The notes under the pieces were generated by a model, which saw only the letters and a program-made list of their open reading frames with translations, was not told the origin of the DNA and did no database searches. Positions 28,006 to 34,918 of a DNA stretch of 64,000 nucleotides are shown here, piece by piece. Every line of letters begins with the position of its first letter. The first letter of the stretch is position 1. This DNA is from Niameybacter massiliensis (lineage in GTDB: Bacteria; Bacillota; Clostridia; Lachnospirales; Cellulosilyticaceae), in the NCBI RefSeq assembly GCF_001282685.1, contig NZ_LN875035.1:1505572-1569571 (forward strand), read 5' to 3'. A program made the position numbers and the translations under genes.

Positions 28006-29085
28006 TCAATCTTTAATTTTATTATATAGCCTTACAGCAATAATTACACTTAAAATACCTGCAATTATTTTAGACGTTAAAAAAGGTATAATCATACGTT
28101 CTTCCATTGCACTTACAAAAGCCAACTGCCCCCCTAGCATAAACCCGCCACTTATTCCAAATGCACTTGCAATAACCTTTCCCTTTTTATCCATCTCTTC
28201 TAAATCACCAAATGTTAATAGATTACTTGCTAATGCACCTATCATTCCTACAATGGTTATATCATTAACTTGTAGCCTATTGGCTAATGGTTTGGTTACT
28301 GACTGTAACCCTTTTTGCAAGCAATAAAGCATTGGATATGCCCCTGCTAAGAATAATCCAATCCTTACTACGACTTCCGCTGCTTCTTGTAATGGCGGCA
28401 TAGCAGCTGGCAAAAAGTCTATACCTAGTACAACAGATGTTCCTACTGCAATAAGTCCTAGTACACTTATCGTAGTAATCAACTTACTAAATGCAGTAAA
28501 GAATTTCACAACTGCATTTGTATATTTAATTGTGCAATATCCTAATATAATACTTAGTAAAAATAATGGAATACTATTAATAATAAGAGTAACTAAAGGT
28601 ACACCTTGTACCAGTCCTCCTACAAAGTTTCCGATAGGTATAACAATAATTGCTACAACCAATCCTTTTAAAAAATAGGGCAAATCCTCTTTCTTAATCA
28701 TACCTAAAGCAACTGGAATAGAAAAACTTAAAGTTGCTCCTAAATTAGATGCTAATATAATTCCGGAAAAGCTTGCCATTTCTGATGTATAGGCCAGTTG
28801 CCTTCCTAACTGTAATCCTCCCATATCTACTGCTAAAAATGTAGTTGGTATAATAGAAGGATCTATCTTAAACAAATGGGCAATAGGTTCTAATACAACA
28901 ATAAGCCCCTGTGCTAGAATCGGTGCTAGCATATAAATCCCTATCATATTTAAGCTTAATGCACCTACTGCTTCTAATCCTTTCTTGAATTGGCTTCCTA
29001 GCCCAAATCGATTACCTATTAAATAATCCATACCTCCTAGTACAAGAAATCCTGCAATAATAAGAAATAATATTTTTGTTACCAT
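28006..29085 (-). CDS. eutH: EutH-family ethanolamine transporter
   Basis: The 359-residue protein has about ten hydrophobic segments and the characteristic EutH start GGMDYLIGNRFGLGSQF followed by ALSLNMIGIYMLAPIL. TFLAVDMGGLQLG and GGFMLGGQLAF are also family-typical. EutH takes up ethanolamine at low concentration for use by the eut microcompartment. No eutABC or shell genes are in this window. The neighbours are a split LysO exporter, so this gene may work with a scattered eut set or on another amine. Confidence 0.88.
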   Translation of the reverse strand: MVTKILFLIIAGFLVLGGMDYLIGNRFGLGSQFKKGLEAVGALSLNMIGIYMLAPILAQGLIVVLEPIAHLFKIDPSIIPTTFLAVDMGGLQLGRQLAYTSEMASFSGIILASNLGATLSFSIPVALGMIKKEDLPYFLKGLVVAIIVIPIGNFVGGLVQGVPLVTLIINSIPLFLLSIILGYCTIKYTNAVVKFFTAFSKLITTISVLGLIAVGTSVVLGIDFLPAAMPPLQEAAEVVVRIGLFLAGAYPMLYCLQKGLQSVTKPLANRLQVNDITIVGMIGALASNLLTFGDLEEMDKKGKVIASAFGISGGFMLGGQLAFVSAMEERMIIPFLTSKIIAGILSVIIAVRLYNKIKD

Positions 29086-29124
29086 AAACTAAACCTTTCC
29101 TTCTCATATAATGTAAGCAATCTA

Positions 29125-29724
29125 CTATAGGACACTATAGAAGAAGTTAGTTAATATAGGTACCATCATTGAACAAATAACCCCATTAATAACTGCCATA
29201 ACGACAACTTCTTCACTTGTATACTTGATTAAAACTGGCAAAGTCGTATCTTCACTTGTAGCTGCTGCTGGTGCAATAGCTGTATAAGGATTACAGTATT
29301 TTGCTACAATAGGTATTATCATAAAAGATAAAATTTCTCTAAATAAATTTGCCAAAAATGCTATTGTCCCTACATCTGCACCTGCTAAGTCTGTTAATAA
29401 TACACCTGATAACGAATACCATCCAAGCCCTGATGTAATGGCTACGCTTGTATTAAGTGGCATATCCATAAGTTTACTACATACCACACCACCTAATATA
29501 GACCCTAATATGATTCCTACTGGAATAAGTAATATTTTTATATGGTGTTCTTTAATCTTACTGAAAACTTGTTTATTTGCTCCTACACTAATTCCTACTG
29601 AGAACATTAAAATAACTAATGTAATATCTGAAAGACTACTAAAAAATTCAACTTGTTCATTTCCCAAACCTACAGTTGCATAAAGCACACCTAAAACCAA
29701 ACTAATCATTATTGCTTTGATCAT
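29125..29724 (-). CDS. LysO family transporter, C-terminal half
   Basis: The 199-residue membrane protein corresponds to the long domain of LysO (DUF340), with LMFSVGISVGANKQVF and GLGWYSLSGVLLTDLAGADVG. LysO exports L-lysine and toxic analogues in Escherichia coli, where the protein is a single chain of about 299 residues. Here it is encoded separately and its start overlaps the preceding short gene by 23 bases. An AAGGAG site within that gene supports independent initiation. The following gene is eutH after 39 bases. Confidence 0.85.
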   Translation of the reverse strand: MIKAIMISLVLGVLYATVGLGNEQVEFFSSLSDITLVILMFSVGISVGANKQVFSKIKEHHIKILLIPVGIILGSILGGVVCSKLMDMPLNTSVAITSGLGWYSLSGVLLTDLAGADVGTIAFLANLFREILSFMIIPIVAKYCNPYTAIAPAAATSEDTTLPVLIKYTSEEVVVMAVINGVICSMMVPILTNFFYSVL

Positions 29725-29992
29725 CTTTTTTCTCCTTCATAAATAACCTGGTCAAAATATATACAACAATAACTGATAGGATAATTGGTATGACTGCAAA
29801 AAGTAAGCCTTGTAATCCCATCCCTAACAATTTATCCATTAAAGTTTCATTACTCCCGAGTGTAACACCCATGCAAAAAATGAGTATTACAATACTTATA
29901 ACCTGAACTTTACTATTATGTACTTGCCATTTTTCAGGAAAGATGTAAGCTCCCAATGCTACACCTAAACACATTATTAATAAAATAATCAT
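29702..29992 (-). CDS. LysO family transporter, N-terminal domain protein
   Basis: The 96-residue protein has three membrane segments with SIVILIFCMGVTLGSNETLMD, the N-terminal LysO domain, and ends in a charged tail (KEKKDDQSNND). It probably pairs with the product of the overlapping downstream gene to make a complete transporter. Together the two have 295 residues, very near the single-chain LysO length. AAGGAG precedes the ATG. Confidence 0.83.
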   Translation of the reverse strand: MIILLIMCLGVALGAYIFPEKWQVHNSKVQVISIVILIFCMGVTLGSNETLMDKLLGMGLQGLLFAVIPIILSVIVVYILTRLFMKEKKDDQSNND

Positions 29993-30035
29993 ATCATTTA
30001 CTCCTTATTTCTAAACTTAAAATGCCATTTATCCA

Positions 30036-30070
30036 AATAAAAAGGGCTGTTTAATGACAGTCCTTTTATT
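30036..30070 (-). terminator. Terminator of the HD-domain gene
   Basis: A stem of AATAAAAAGGGCTGT and ACAGTCCTTTTATT arms with a six-base loop lies directly after the stop at 30073, with a T-rich tail on the minus strand. Confidence 0.85.
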
Positions 30071-30072
30071 AG

Positions 30073-31311
30073 CTATTCAATAAATACTTGATAACGGCAT
30101 ATTGCATCCCTTTGAGCTGCCTCACGTATCGCAACTAAATTATCATAGTTCTGCTTCAGTACTTCCACTAAACAACTAAATTCCTCATCTTCTTCATCTT
30201 GCTCAACACGTTTAAAAATTTCTAATACTTTTTCTGATTTCATCGGTTCTCTATAGGGTCTTTCTTCTGTTAATGCTGTAAATATATCTGCTACTTTCAT
30301 AATTTTACAGCCCTCATCCAATCCACTATCTTGTATTCCAAATGGATATCCTGTTCCTTTTATATTTTCATGGTGGTATGCTGCCCACTCTTTTACTTTT
30401 CCTATTCCTTCTATATGACTTAAAATCTGATAAGTATAATAGGGATGTATTTTCATGATACTATATTCTTCATCTGTAAGCTTATCTGGTTTTTCAATAA
30501 TTTCTATCGGTACTGCCAACTTACCAATATCGTGAACAAACCCTGCAAATCGCATTAATGTACATTCATATTGACTATATGCTCTTAACTTTGCTAACTC
30601 ACTTGCAACTGCTGCAATACCACTTGAATGAGTTGCCGTAAATCTACACCTAAAGTCAATTATTTGTGAAAAGAATAGCCCCATTTGAATCATAACATCT
30701 TCTGTAAAGGCTATGTTTTTATAATATTCACATCTAGGTGCCAACATCATAGCACTCATACTATCTAGCCAAAAAGCTTCATTTTTACTAATCCTCATAA
30801 AAGCTTCTACTACTTTAGGATTAAACATTTTACCACGTTCTTCAATAATCTGTGTTCTTATTTCTTCACTTTTTAGCAAAATATTACTTTGCTGCTGAGC
30901 TAATACATCTACTCTATCAGCTAAATATAATATATTCCCCCCTAACATTTCCTCTTGCTTAGGATATTCATCCCACCTTATATGATGATACCGTACATGT
31001 ACTGCAACATCTTTAAATGATTCTAATATACTTAAAAGCTTATAGCCCTTTTCCGCATGAATCCCCCCATTCATTCCTTTAAAGTCAAAAATATCTACAC
31101 GATCTTGAGTTGATAATGCCCCTACATCATGAACTAATCCAGCTAATACCATCTCATCTCGTTCCTGTGTGGTTAGCCCAAGCTCTTCCGCTATCCTACC
31201 TGCAATATATGCTACTCTTCTATGATGCCCTGTTAGCTGAGAATCTACTAAATCAGCTATTCTTCCCACAGAATAAGCAATATTAAAGATGGATACATTA
31301 TATTCCCCCAT
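30073..31311 (-). CDS. Tandem HD-domain (HD-GYP-like) phosphohydrolase
   Basis: The 412-residue soluble protein holds two HD domains. The first (about residues 25-135) has GHHRRVAYIAG, LVHDVGAL and VRYHHIRWDEYP. The second (about 210-340) has THSSGIAAVASELA, FVHDIGKLAVP and HHENIKGTGYPFG, the HD-GYP form that hydrolyses cyclic di-GMP. The first copy lacks the GYP part and may be structural or act on another nucleotide. No sensor or receiver domain is attached. The gene has its own promoter (TTTCAA, 17 bases, TATACT) and terminator. Confidence 0.85.
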   Translation of the reverse strand: MGEYNVSIFNIAYSVGRIADLVDSQLTGHHRRVAYIAGRIAEELGLTTQERDEMVLAGLVHDVGALSTQDRVDIFDFKGMNGGIHAEKGYKLLSILESFKDVAVHVRYHHIRWDEYPKQEEMLGGNILYLADRVDVLAQQQSNILLKSEEIRTQIIEERGKMFNPKVVEAFMRISKNEAFWLDSMSAMMLAPRCEYYKNIAFTEDVMIQMGLFFSQIIDFRCRFTATHSSGIAAVASELAKLRAYSQYECTLMRFAGFVHDIGKLAVPIEIIEKPDKLTDEEYSIMKIHPYYTYQILSHIEGIGKVKEWAAYHHENIKGTGYPFGIQDSGLDEGCKIMKVADIFTALTEERPYREPMKSEKVLEIFKRVEQDEEDEEFSCLVEVLKQNYDNLVAIREAAQRDAICRYQVFIE

Positions 31312-31358
31312 ATTAAATTCCTCTCTAGTATATATTTCATTTTTTAATATTAGATACT

Positions 31359-31387
31359 AGTATATCATTATTCTTATAGCATTGAAA
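31359..31387 (-). promoter_or_regulatory. Promoter of the HD-domain gene
   Basis: TTTCAA (31382-31387) and TATACT (31359-31364) on the minus strand have a 17-base spacer and lie 48 bases before the ATG. Confidence 0.55.
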
Positions 31388-31405
31388 TACTTCAAATATA
31401 CAAAA

Positions 31406-31439
31406 AAACTTGCTAGGTCAGCTCTAACCTAGCAAGTTT
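31406..31439 (-). terminator. Terminator of the NCS2 permease gene
   Basis: AAACTTGCTAGG and CCTAGCAAGTTT arms with seven T following on the minus strand lie immediately after the permease stop codon. Confidence 0.9.
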
Positions 31440-31441
31440 GC

Positions 31442-32752
31442 TTATTCTGCTATATCTATTTTTTCATCTTTAGGTAAGATAAAGTTTAAAATTGCCGCTA
31501 CTAAAAATGCCACAACTATACCACTTTGTGCAAAGATTAATCTTGCCCATTCTGGTAAATATTGAAGTGCATCAGGCACATTGCCTAACCCTAAACCTAA
31601 TCCTAAAGCAATAGCAACAATCATTCCATTACGTCCACTCATATCTTGTTTAAATACAAGTTGCATACCACTTACTGCAATCATGGCAAACATAATAACT
31701 GTTGCACCACCAAGTACTGATTGTGGTGTAGCTGCTACAACTGCTCCTAATTTAGGGAAAAACCCTGCTAAAATAAGGAAAATGGCACCTGTCATAATTG
31801 TAAAACGGTTAACTACTTTTGTCATACTTACAAGACCAACATTCTGACTAAATGATGTATTTGGAAGTACTCCAAAGACCGCTGCAATAGCGCTTCCAAA
31901 TCCATCTGCAAGTACACTACCACCTACTTCTCTATCCGTTGGTTCGCGGTCAAGGCCACCCATAGTAATACCTGAAACATCCCCTACTGTTTCTACTGCT
32001 GTTGCAATATACATAATGCACATTGGTATAATAACTTCTATTTTAAATTCAAATGGGAACATAAATGGTTGTGGCATACTAAACCATGCTGCATTTGTAA
32101 CACCACTAAAATCTACTTTTCCCATGAAAACAGCCACAATATAACCTACAATAATTCCTATTAGTATAGCTGAAACACTTGCAAATCCTTTTGTAAATTG
32201 TTTTAAACCTATAATAATGAACATAACTAAGAATCCTAAAAATAAATTAGATAAAGATCCAAAGTCATCTGCCCCAATTCCTCCTGCTAAGAATTTCACC
32301 CCTGTAGGAATAAGTGAAAAACCAATAGCAATAACAACTGTACCTGTTACAACAGGTGGAAAGAATCTTTTAAGTGGTTTAATAAAGAAACCTAATATAA
32401 TCTCAAGGATTGCACCTGTAAAAGATGCGCCCATAATGGCACCATAACTATAACTTCCAGCTGCAGCTTGTACAGTTGGTAAAAATCCTGAACTTGTACC
32501 CATAACAATGGGTAGCTTTGCTCCAATACGACCTAGTGGATAAAGTTGAATCAATGTAATAAGCCCTGCAATAAACATGGCATTTTGCATCAAAGCAGCT
32601 TTTTGTTCTGCTGGAATACTCATGACACCACATACAATAATAAGTGGTGAAACATTTCCAACAAACATAGCTAAAACGTGTTGCATCCCTAATGGTATAG
32701 CTTTTTTCAAAGGCACTCTGCCATCTAACTCATAAATACTTTCTTTTCCCAT
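31442..32752 (-). CDS. NCS2 family purine (xanthine/guanine) permease
   Basis: The protein is a nucleobase:cation symporter-2 member with about 14 hydrophobic segments. It starts YELDGRVPLKKAIPLGMQH and has PTVQAAAGSYSYGAIMGASF and the NCS2 signature region SFSQNVGLVSMTKVVNRF. A guanine riboswitch in its leader argues that it carries xanthine, guanine or hypoxanthine, not uracil. I chose the ATG at 32752 (436 residues), preceded by an AGAGGAA-rich stretch; the ATG-opened frame from 32800 has no ribosome binding site and would add a very basic extension overlapping the riboswitch expression platform. A strong terminator follows. Confidence 0.9.
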   Translation of the reverse strand: MGKESIYELDGRVPLKKAIPLGMQHVLAMFVGNVSPLIIVCGVMSIPAEQKAALMQNAMFIAGLITLIQLYPLGRIGAKLPIVMGTSSGFLPTVQAAAGSYSYGAIMGASFTGAILEIILGFFIKPLKRFFPPVVTGTVVIAIGFSLIPTGVKFLAGGIGADDFGSLSNLFLGFLVMFIIIGLKQFTKGFASVSAILIGIIVGYIVAVFMGKVDFSGVTNAAWFSMPQPFMFPFEFKIEVIIPMCIMYIATAVETVGDVSGITMGGLDREPTDREVGGSVLADGFGSAIAAVFGVLPNTSFSQNVGLVSMTKVVNRFTIMTGAIFLILAGFFPKLGAVVAATPQSVLGGATVIMFAMIAVSGMQLVFKQDMSGRNGMIVAIALGLGLGLGNVPDALQYLPEWARLIFAQSGIVVAFLVAAILNFILPKDEKIDIAE

Positions 32753-32801
32753 ATTTTTCTTTTTCCTCTTCCTCTTATATTTCATTGGGAAGGTGAACAT
32801 T

Positions 32802-32866
32802 TCGTAGTCTACTTATTTACGGCAAGTAGGTAGAAACCTTCGGTCCTTATCACCAAATTTATACGA
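32802..32866 (-). promoter_or_regulatory. Guanine-type purine riboswitch aptamer
   Basis: On the minus strand the 65 bases show the purine aptamer. P1 pairs TCGTA with TACGA. J1/2 starts with TAAA, and the P2 loop is followed by GGTTTCTACC. A CCGTAAAT P3 loop region comes next, and the 3' end is GACTACGA. The specificity base before TACG is C, which in xpt-type aptamers selects guanine, xanthine or hypoxanthine over adenine. It lies 49 bases before the permease ATG. No terminator is present between aptamer and gene; CTTCC just after the aptamer can pair with GGAAG in the ribosome-binding region, which hints at translational control. Confidence 0.88.
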
Positions 32867-32895
32867 TATAATATATGTATACATAAGTCGATTTT

Positions 32896-32924
32896 ATTAT
32901 AGCATAGCCTTTTATATTTGTGAA
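32896..32924 (-). promoter_or_regulatory. Promoter of the riboswitch-permease unit
   Basis: TTCACA (32919-32924) and a perfect TATAAT (32896-32901) with a 17-base spacer precede the aptamer by about 30 bases. Confidence 0.75.
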
Positions 32925-33014
32925 CTATTTTTTTGTATCTAATCATAATGTTCGAGTTTCATATTTATATTTTATTTTTTACACTTCTCTTTCTTATTCA
33001 AAAACAATTCTATA

Positions 33015-33042
33015 ATTTAATTAAGTAATCACTTAATTAAAT
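33015..33042. promoter_or_regulatory. Perfect 28-base palindrome at the ArsR-like gene start
   Basis: ATTTAATTAAGT and ACTTAATTAAAT are exact reverse complements around AATC. The site overlaps a TATAAT hexamer (33011-33016) and abuts the GGAGG ribosome binding site of the ArsR-like gene. It is ideally placed for autorepression by an ArsR-type dimer. Confidence 0.65.
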
Positions 33043-33051
33043 GGAGGCAGT

Positions 33052-33431
33052 ATGGTTAATCCTATTCAGCTTTTCAAAGCACTCTCTGACGAGACAAGAC
33101 TTCACATCCTTTATTACTTGCTCACAAAAATGTGTGTACAAAAGGTATTTCTAAACATCTTAACATTTCTGAAACTGCTGTAACACAGCATATTAAAATT
33201 CTCAAATATGCCGAGATTATTATAGATGCCAAACAAGGTTATCGTATTCATTATACTCTTAACCCCAACACACTTAATATTTTATCTAAATTTATAGATG
33301 AGTTAAGATGTCCTAGTACTATGAAGCAACATACTTCTTATCCCCTCAAAGAAAGTTGCACTAAAAGTTGCTGTCATTTCAAGCAAGAAGGGATTTATAA
33401 TGAAAATATGTTTTCTAATCAATCAAGCTAA
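33052..33431 (+). pseudogene. ArsR/SmtB-type metalloregulator, frameshifted
   Basis: The frame from the ATG at 33052 (GGAGG eight bases upstream) encodes MVNPIQLFKALSDETRLHIL, the start of an ArsR winged-helix protein, but hits a stop at 33181. The rest of the domain, CTKGISKHLNISETAVTQHI and later GYRIHYTLN, continues in another frame to 33431. Adding one A to the five-A run at 33126-33130 restores a protein of about 126 residues whose spacing from the RLHIL helix to the ELCV-position cysteine equals that of intact family members. The C-terminus is cysteine-rich (ESCTKSCCHF). The change may be a real mutation, phase variation or a sequencing error. Its end overlaps the NifX-like gene by 32 bases. 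Confidence 0.75.
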
Positions 33432-33618
33432 CGACCTACAAAGCATACCTTATGGGCACTTTGGTTCAGCTCCAAATTTCTTAATCGTAGATAGTACTAC
33501 CCAAGACTGTATTTGTATTGATAATGGTAACCTTCACCACGGGCATAATAAATGCCAATCACTACAAGCACTTAACCATACACACACTTGTAGCCATGAT
33601 CATTGCCGTCACCATTAA
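33400..33618 (+). CDS. Short NifX/NifB-like (dinitrogenase cofactor-binding fold) protein with His/Cys tail
   Basis: The 72-residue protein starts MKICFLINQANDLQSIPYGHFGSAPNFLIVD, resembling the first half of the NifX/NafY dinitrogenase iron-molybdenum cofactor family, including the HFG and HHGH motifs. The family usually runs to 110 or more residues with a second beta-alpha half. Here the chain stops after CQSLQAL and a tail of NHTHTCSHDHCRHH. The tail has seven histidines or cysteines that could bind metal. AAGGG precedes the ATG inside the ArsR-like gene. It may be a truncated relic or an independent small metal-binding protein. Confidence 0.6.
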   Translation: MKICFLINQANDLQSIPYGHFGSAPNFLIVDSTTQDCICIDNGNLHHGHNKCQSLQALNHTHTCSHDHCRHH

Positions 33619-33629
33619 GAATGAATATA

Positions 33630-33643
33630 TTACATTTGTGTAA
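33630..33643. repeat. Small inverted repeat upstream of the 40-aa gene
   Basis: TTACA and TGTAA flank TTTG just upstream of the predicted promoter of the 40-residue gene. It is a possible operator half-site pair, weak on its own. Confidence 0.3.
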
Positions 33644-33659
33644 CAATTCAAACTTCCTA

Positions 33660-33688
33660 TTTACATTTTAACTGAATTATTTTAATAT
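33660..33688 (+). promoter_or_regulatory. Promoter of the 40-aa gene
   Basis: TTTACA (33660-33665) and TAATAT (33683-33688) are 17 bases apart and 31 bases upstream of the ATG. Confidence 0.5.
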
Positions 33689-33719
33689 TATATTATCAAA
33701 AATTATGAAGGAGGTAAAA

Positions 33720-33842
33720 ATGATGATGAAATTAAGAATGGCTGTAACAGGCACTTTAACAAAAACAAAACCAAATACATTAACACTCCCATCAGTTCTA
33801 CCTCTAAATGAAAAAGGCTTACTACCTTCTAACTTATTCTAA
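33720..33842 (+). CDS. Small hypothetical protein (40 aa)
   Basis: A GAAGGAGG site five bases upstream introduces a run of three ATG codons. The product is MMMKLRMAVTGTLTKTKP followed by a Leu/Pro-rich half ending GLLPSNLF. It has four basic residues in the first 17, no cysteine, and no membrane helix. An intrinsic terminator begins 12 bases after the stop, so it can form a transcription unit of its own. I recognise no family. A ribosomally made signal or modified peptide is conceivable, but no processing enzyme is next to it. Confidence 0.6.
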   Translation: MMMKLRMAVTGTLTKTKPNTLTLPSVLPLNEKGLLPSNLF

Positions 33843-33853
33843 AGTCCATTATG

Positions 33854-33881
33854 AGCGTGACACTGCTGTCGCGCTTTTTTT
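33854..33881 (+). terminator. Terminator of the 40-aa gene
   Basis: AGCG-T-GACA pairs with TGTC-G-CGCT around CTGC and is followed by seven T. Confidence 0.85.
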
Positions 33882-33952
33882 GTGTTCAAAAATAAGTTTG
33901 TATCATTTAGAGACTATGTAAAACTGAAAGGGGGCCATCGGGAGGCACTATT

Positions 33953-34132
33953 TTGAAAATAAAGTTTATATTATGGGTTATTTGCTATTTTAAAAAGAAT
34001 ATCAATTCTATTCTTGGTCATCATATTATTAATACTGATAAAGACCATGAACATTATTCATATAGTATTGGGGAACAGCAAAATAACTCACTAGAAGCAC
34101 AAATTATTATAGATAGACAACGTCTTATATAA
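33953..34132 (+). CDS. Small hypothetical protein (59 aa, TTG start)
   Basis: A TTG codon preceded by GGGAGG with a seven-base spacer opens a 59-residue frame. It begins KIKFILWVICYFKKN and continues with HHIINTDKDHEHYS and a polar C-terminus ending DRQRLI. The first 13 residues could be a short hydrophobic, membrane-associating helix. No family is recognised. It follows the terminator of the 40-residue gene by 71 bases and shares a downstream bidirectional terminator with the UDG-like gene. Confidence 0.45.
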   Translation: MKIKFILWVICYFKKNINSILGHHIINTDKDHEHYSYSIGEQQNNSLEAQIIIDRQRLI

Positions 34133-34136
34133 TATG

Positions 34137-34184
34137 AAATGCCACAAGAAATTCATATTATCCTTGAATTTCTTGTGGCATTTT
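34137..34184. terminator. Bidirectional terminator
   Basis: Nineteen-base perfect arms (34137-34155 and 34166-34184), including GCCACAAGAAATTCA, sit between the 59-residue gene and the UDG-like gene, whose stop lies within the loop. Confidence 0.88.
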
Positions 34185-34910
34185 GTAATTTTTAATTTTC
34201 TTCATCATTGTCTCTTTATGTGTAGCAAACTGCTCATGCCTATGTGCATTTGCTCCTGAGGGATGAGGAAAACCTAATAGACACTGCTCTTCTTTTAACT
34301 TTCCAGCTTCTATCAACTTCACTAATACTTCTTCAACGCTTTTTCCTAGTGGTATAATTAAAGCATCTTTTAAGATCTCTAATTGAGGATAAAAATACGT
34401 TTCTATATATTTCATGAGTAATTCACTCTTTAGAAGAGGTGGTTGATGGCCAGTATAGTTTTTACCTTTGACAAAAGTAGCATAAGGAATCATAGAGGTT
34501 GTATGCAACAAGTAATCATGATCACCAAATAACTGGGATGAATCGTTAAGCCCATATTTTTTTTGTAACTCTAACTCATTAAGCATACTAATAATGTTTT
34601 TTCTTAAGCTGCCCTCAAATCGGGCCTCTTTCTTACATATATAAGGGATTTCTTCTTTTGACACACCTTCCTCAGTACACTTTCTTGCCGCTACAAGCGA
34701 CTTATTCATCTGATTGAAACCAGGAGTAATCCCTACGATAAAGATTTTTGCATTGGAATTCATATACTCATTATGTGCACAATAATAAAGGCTTACATCT
34801 TTTACTTCTTCTATTAAAAGTTCTGGAATAAGAATATCTTCTTTTGTATAACTCTTTTTGATCGGTAATGTCTTAATGATTTCTAAATACTTATTAAATA
34901 TACTAGACAT
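34158..34910 (-). CDS. Uracil-DNA glycosylase superfamily protein
   Basis: The 250-residue protein has the two UDG-fold motifs: AKIFIVGITPGFNQ near residue 55 (motif A, normally GxDPG) and LLGFPHPSGANAHRHEQ near residue 215 (motif B, HPSG). A DNA repair role excising uracil or another lesion is suggested, but motif A lacks the catalytic Asp of family 1 enzymes, so it may be a distant or non-catalytic member. AGGAGG precedes the ATG. It begins eight bases after the sulfite-reductase-like gene and is probably co-transcribed with it. Confidence 0.7.
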   Translation of the reverse strand: MSSIFNKYLEIIKTLPIKKSYTKEDILIPELLIEEVKDVSLYYCAHNEYMNSNAKIFIVGITPGFNQMNKSLVAARKCTEEGVSKEEIPYICKKEARFEGSLRKNIISMLNELELQKKYGLNDSSQLFGDHDYLLHTTSMIPYATFVKGKNYTGHQPPLLKSELLMKYIETYFYPQLEILKDALIIPLGKSVEEVLVKLIEAGKLKEEQCLLGFPHPSGANAHRHEQFATHKETMMKKIKNYKMPQEIQG

Positions 34911-34918
34911 AAAACCTC

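Noticed and set aside
29702-29724. Frameshift in lysO
   Set aside because: The overlap has a strong AAGGAG site for the second gene and both halves match separate LysO domains, so a real split is more likely.
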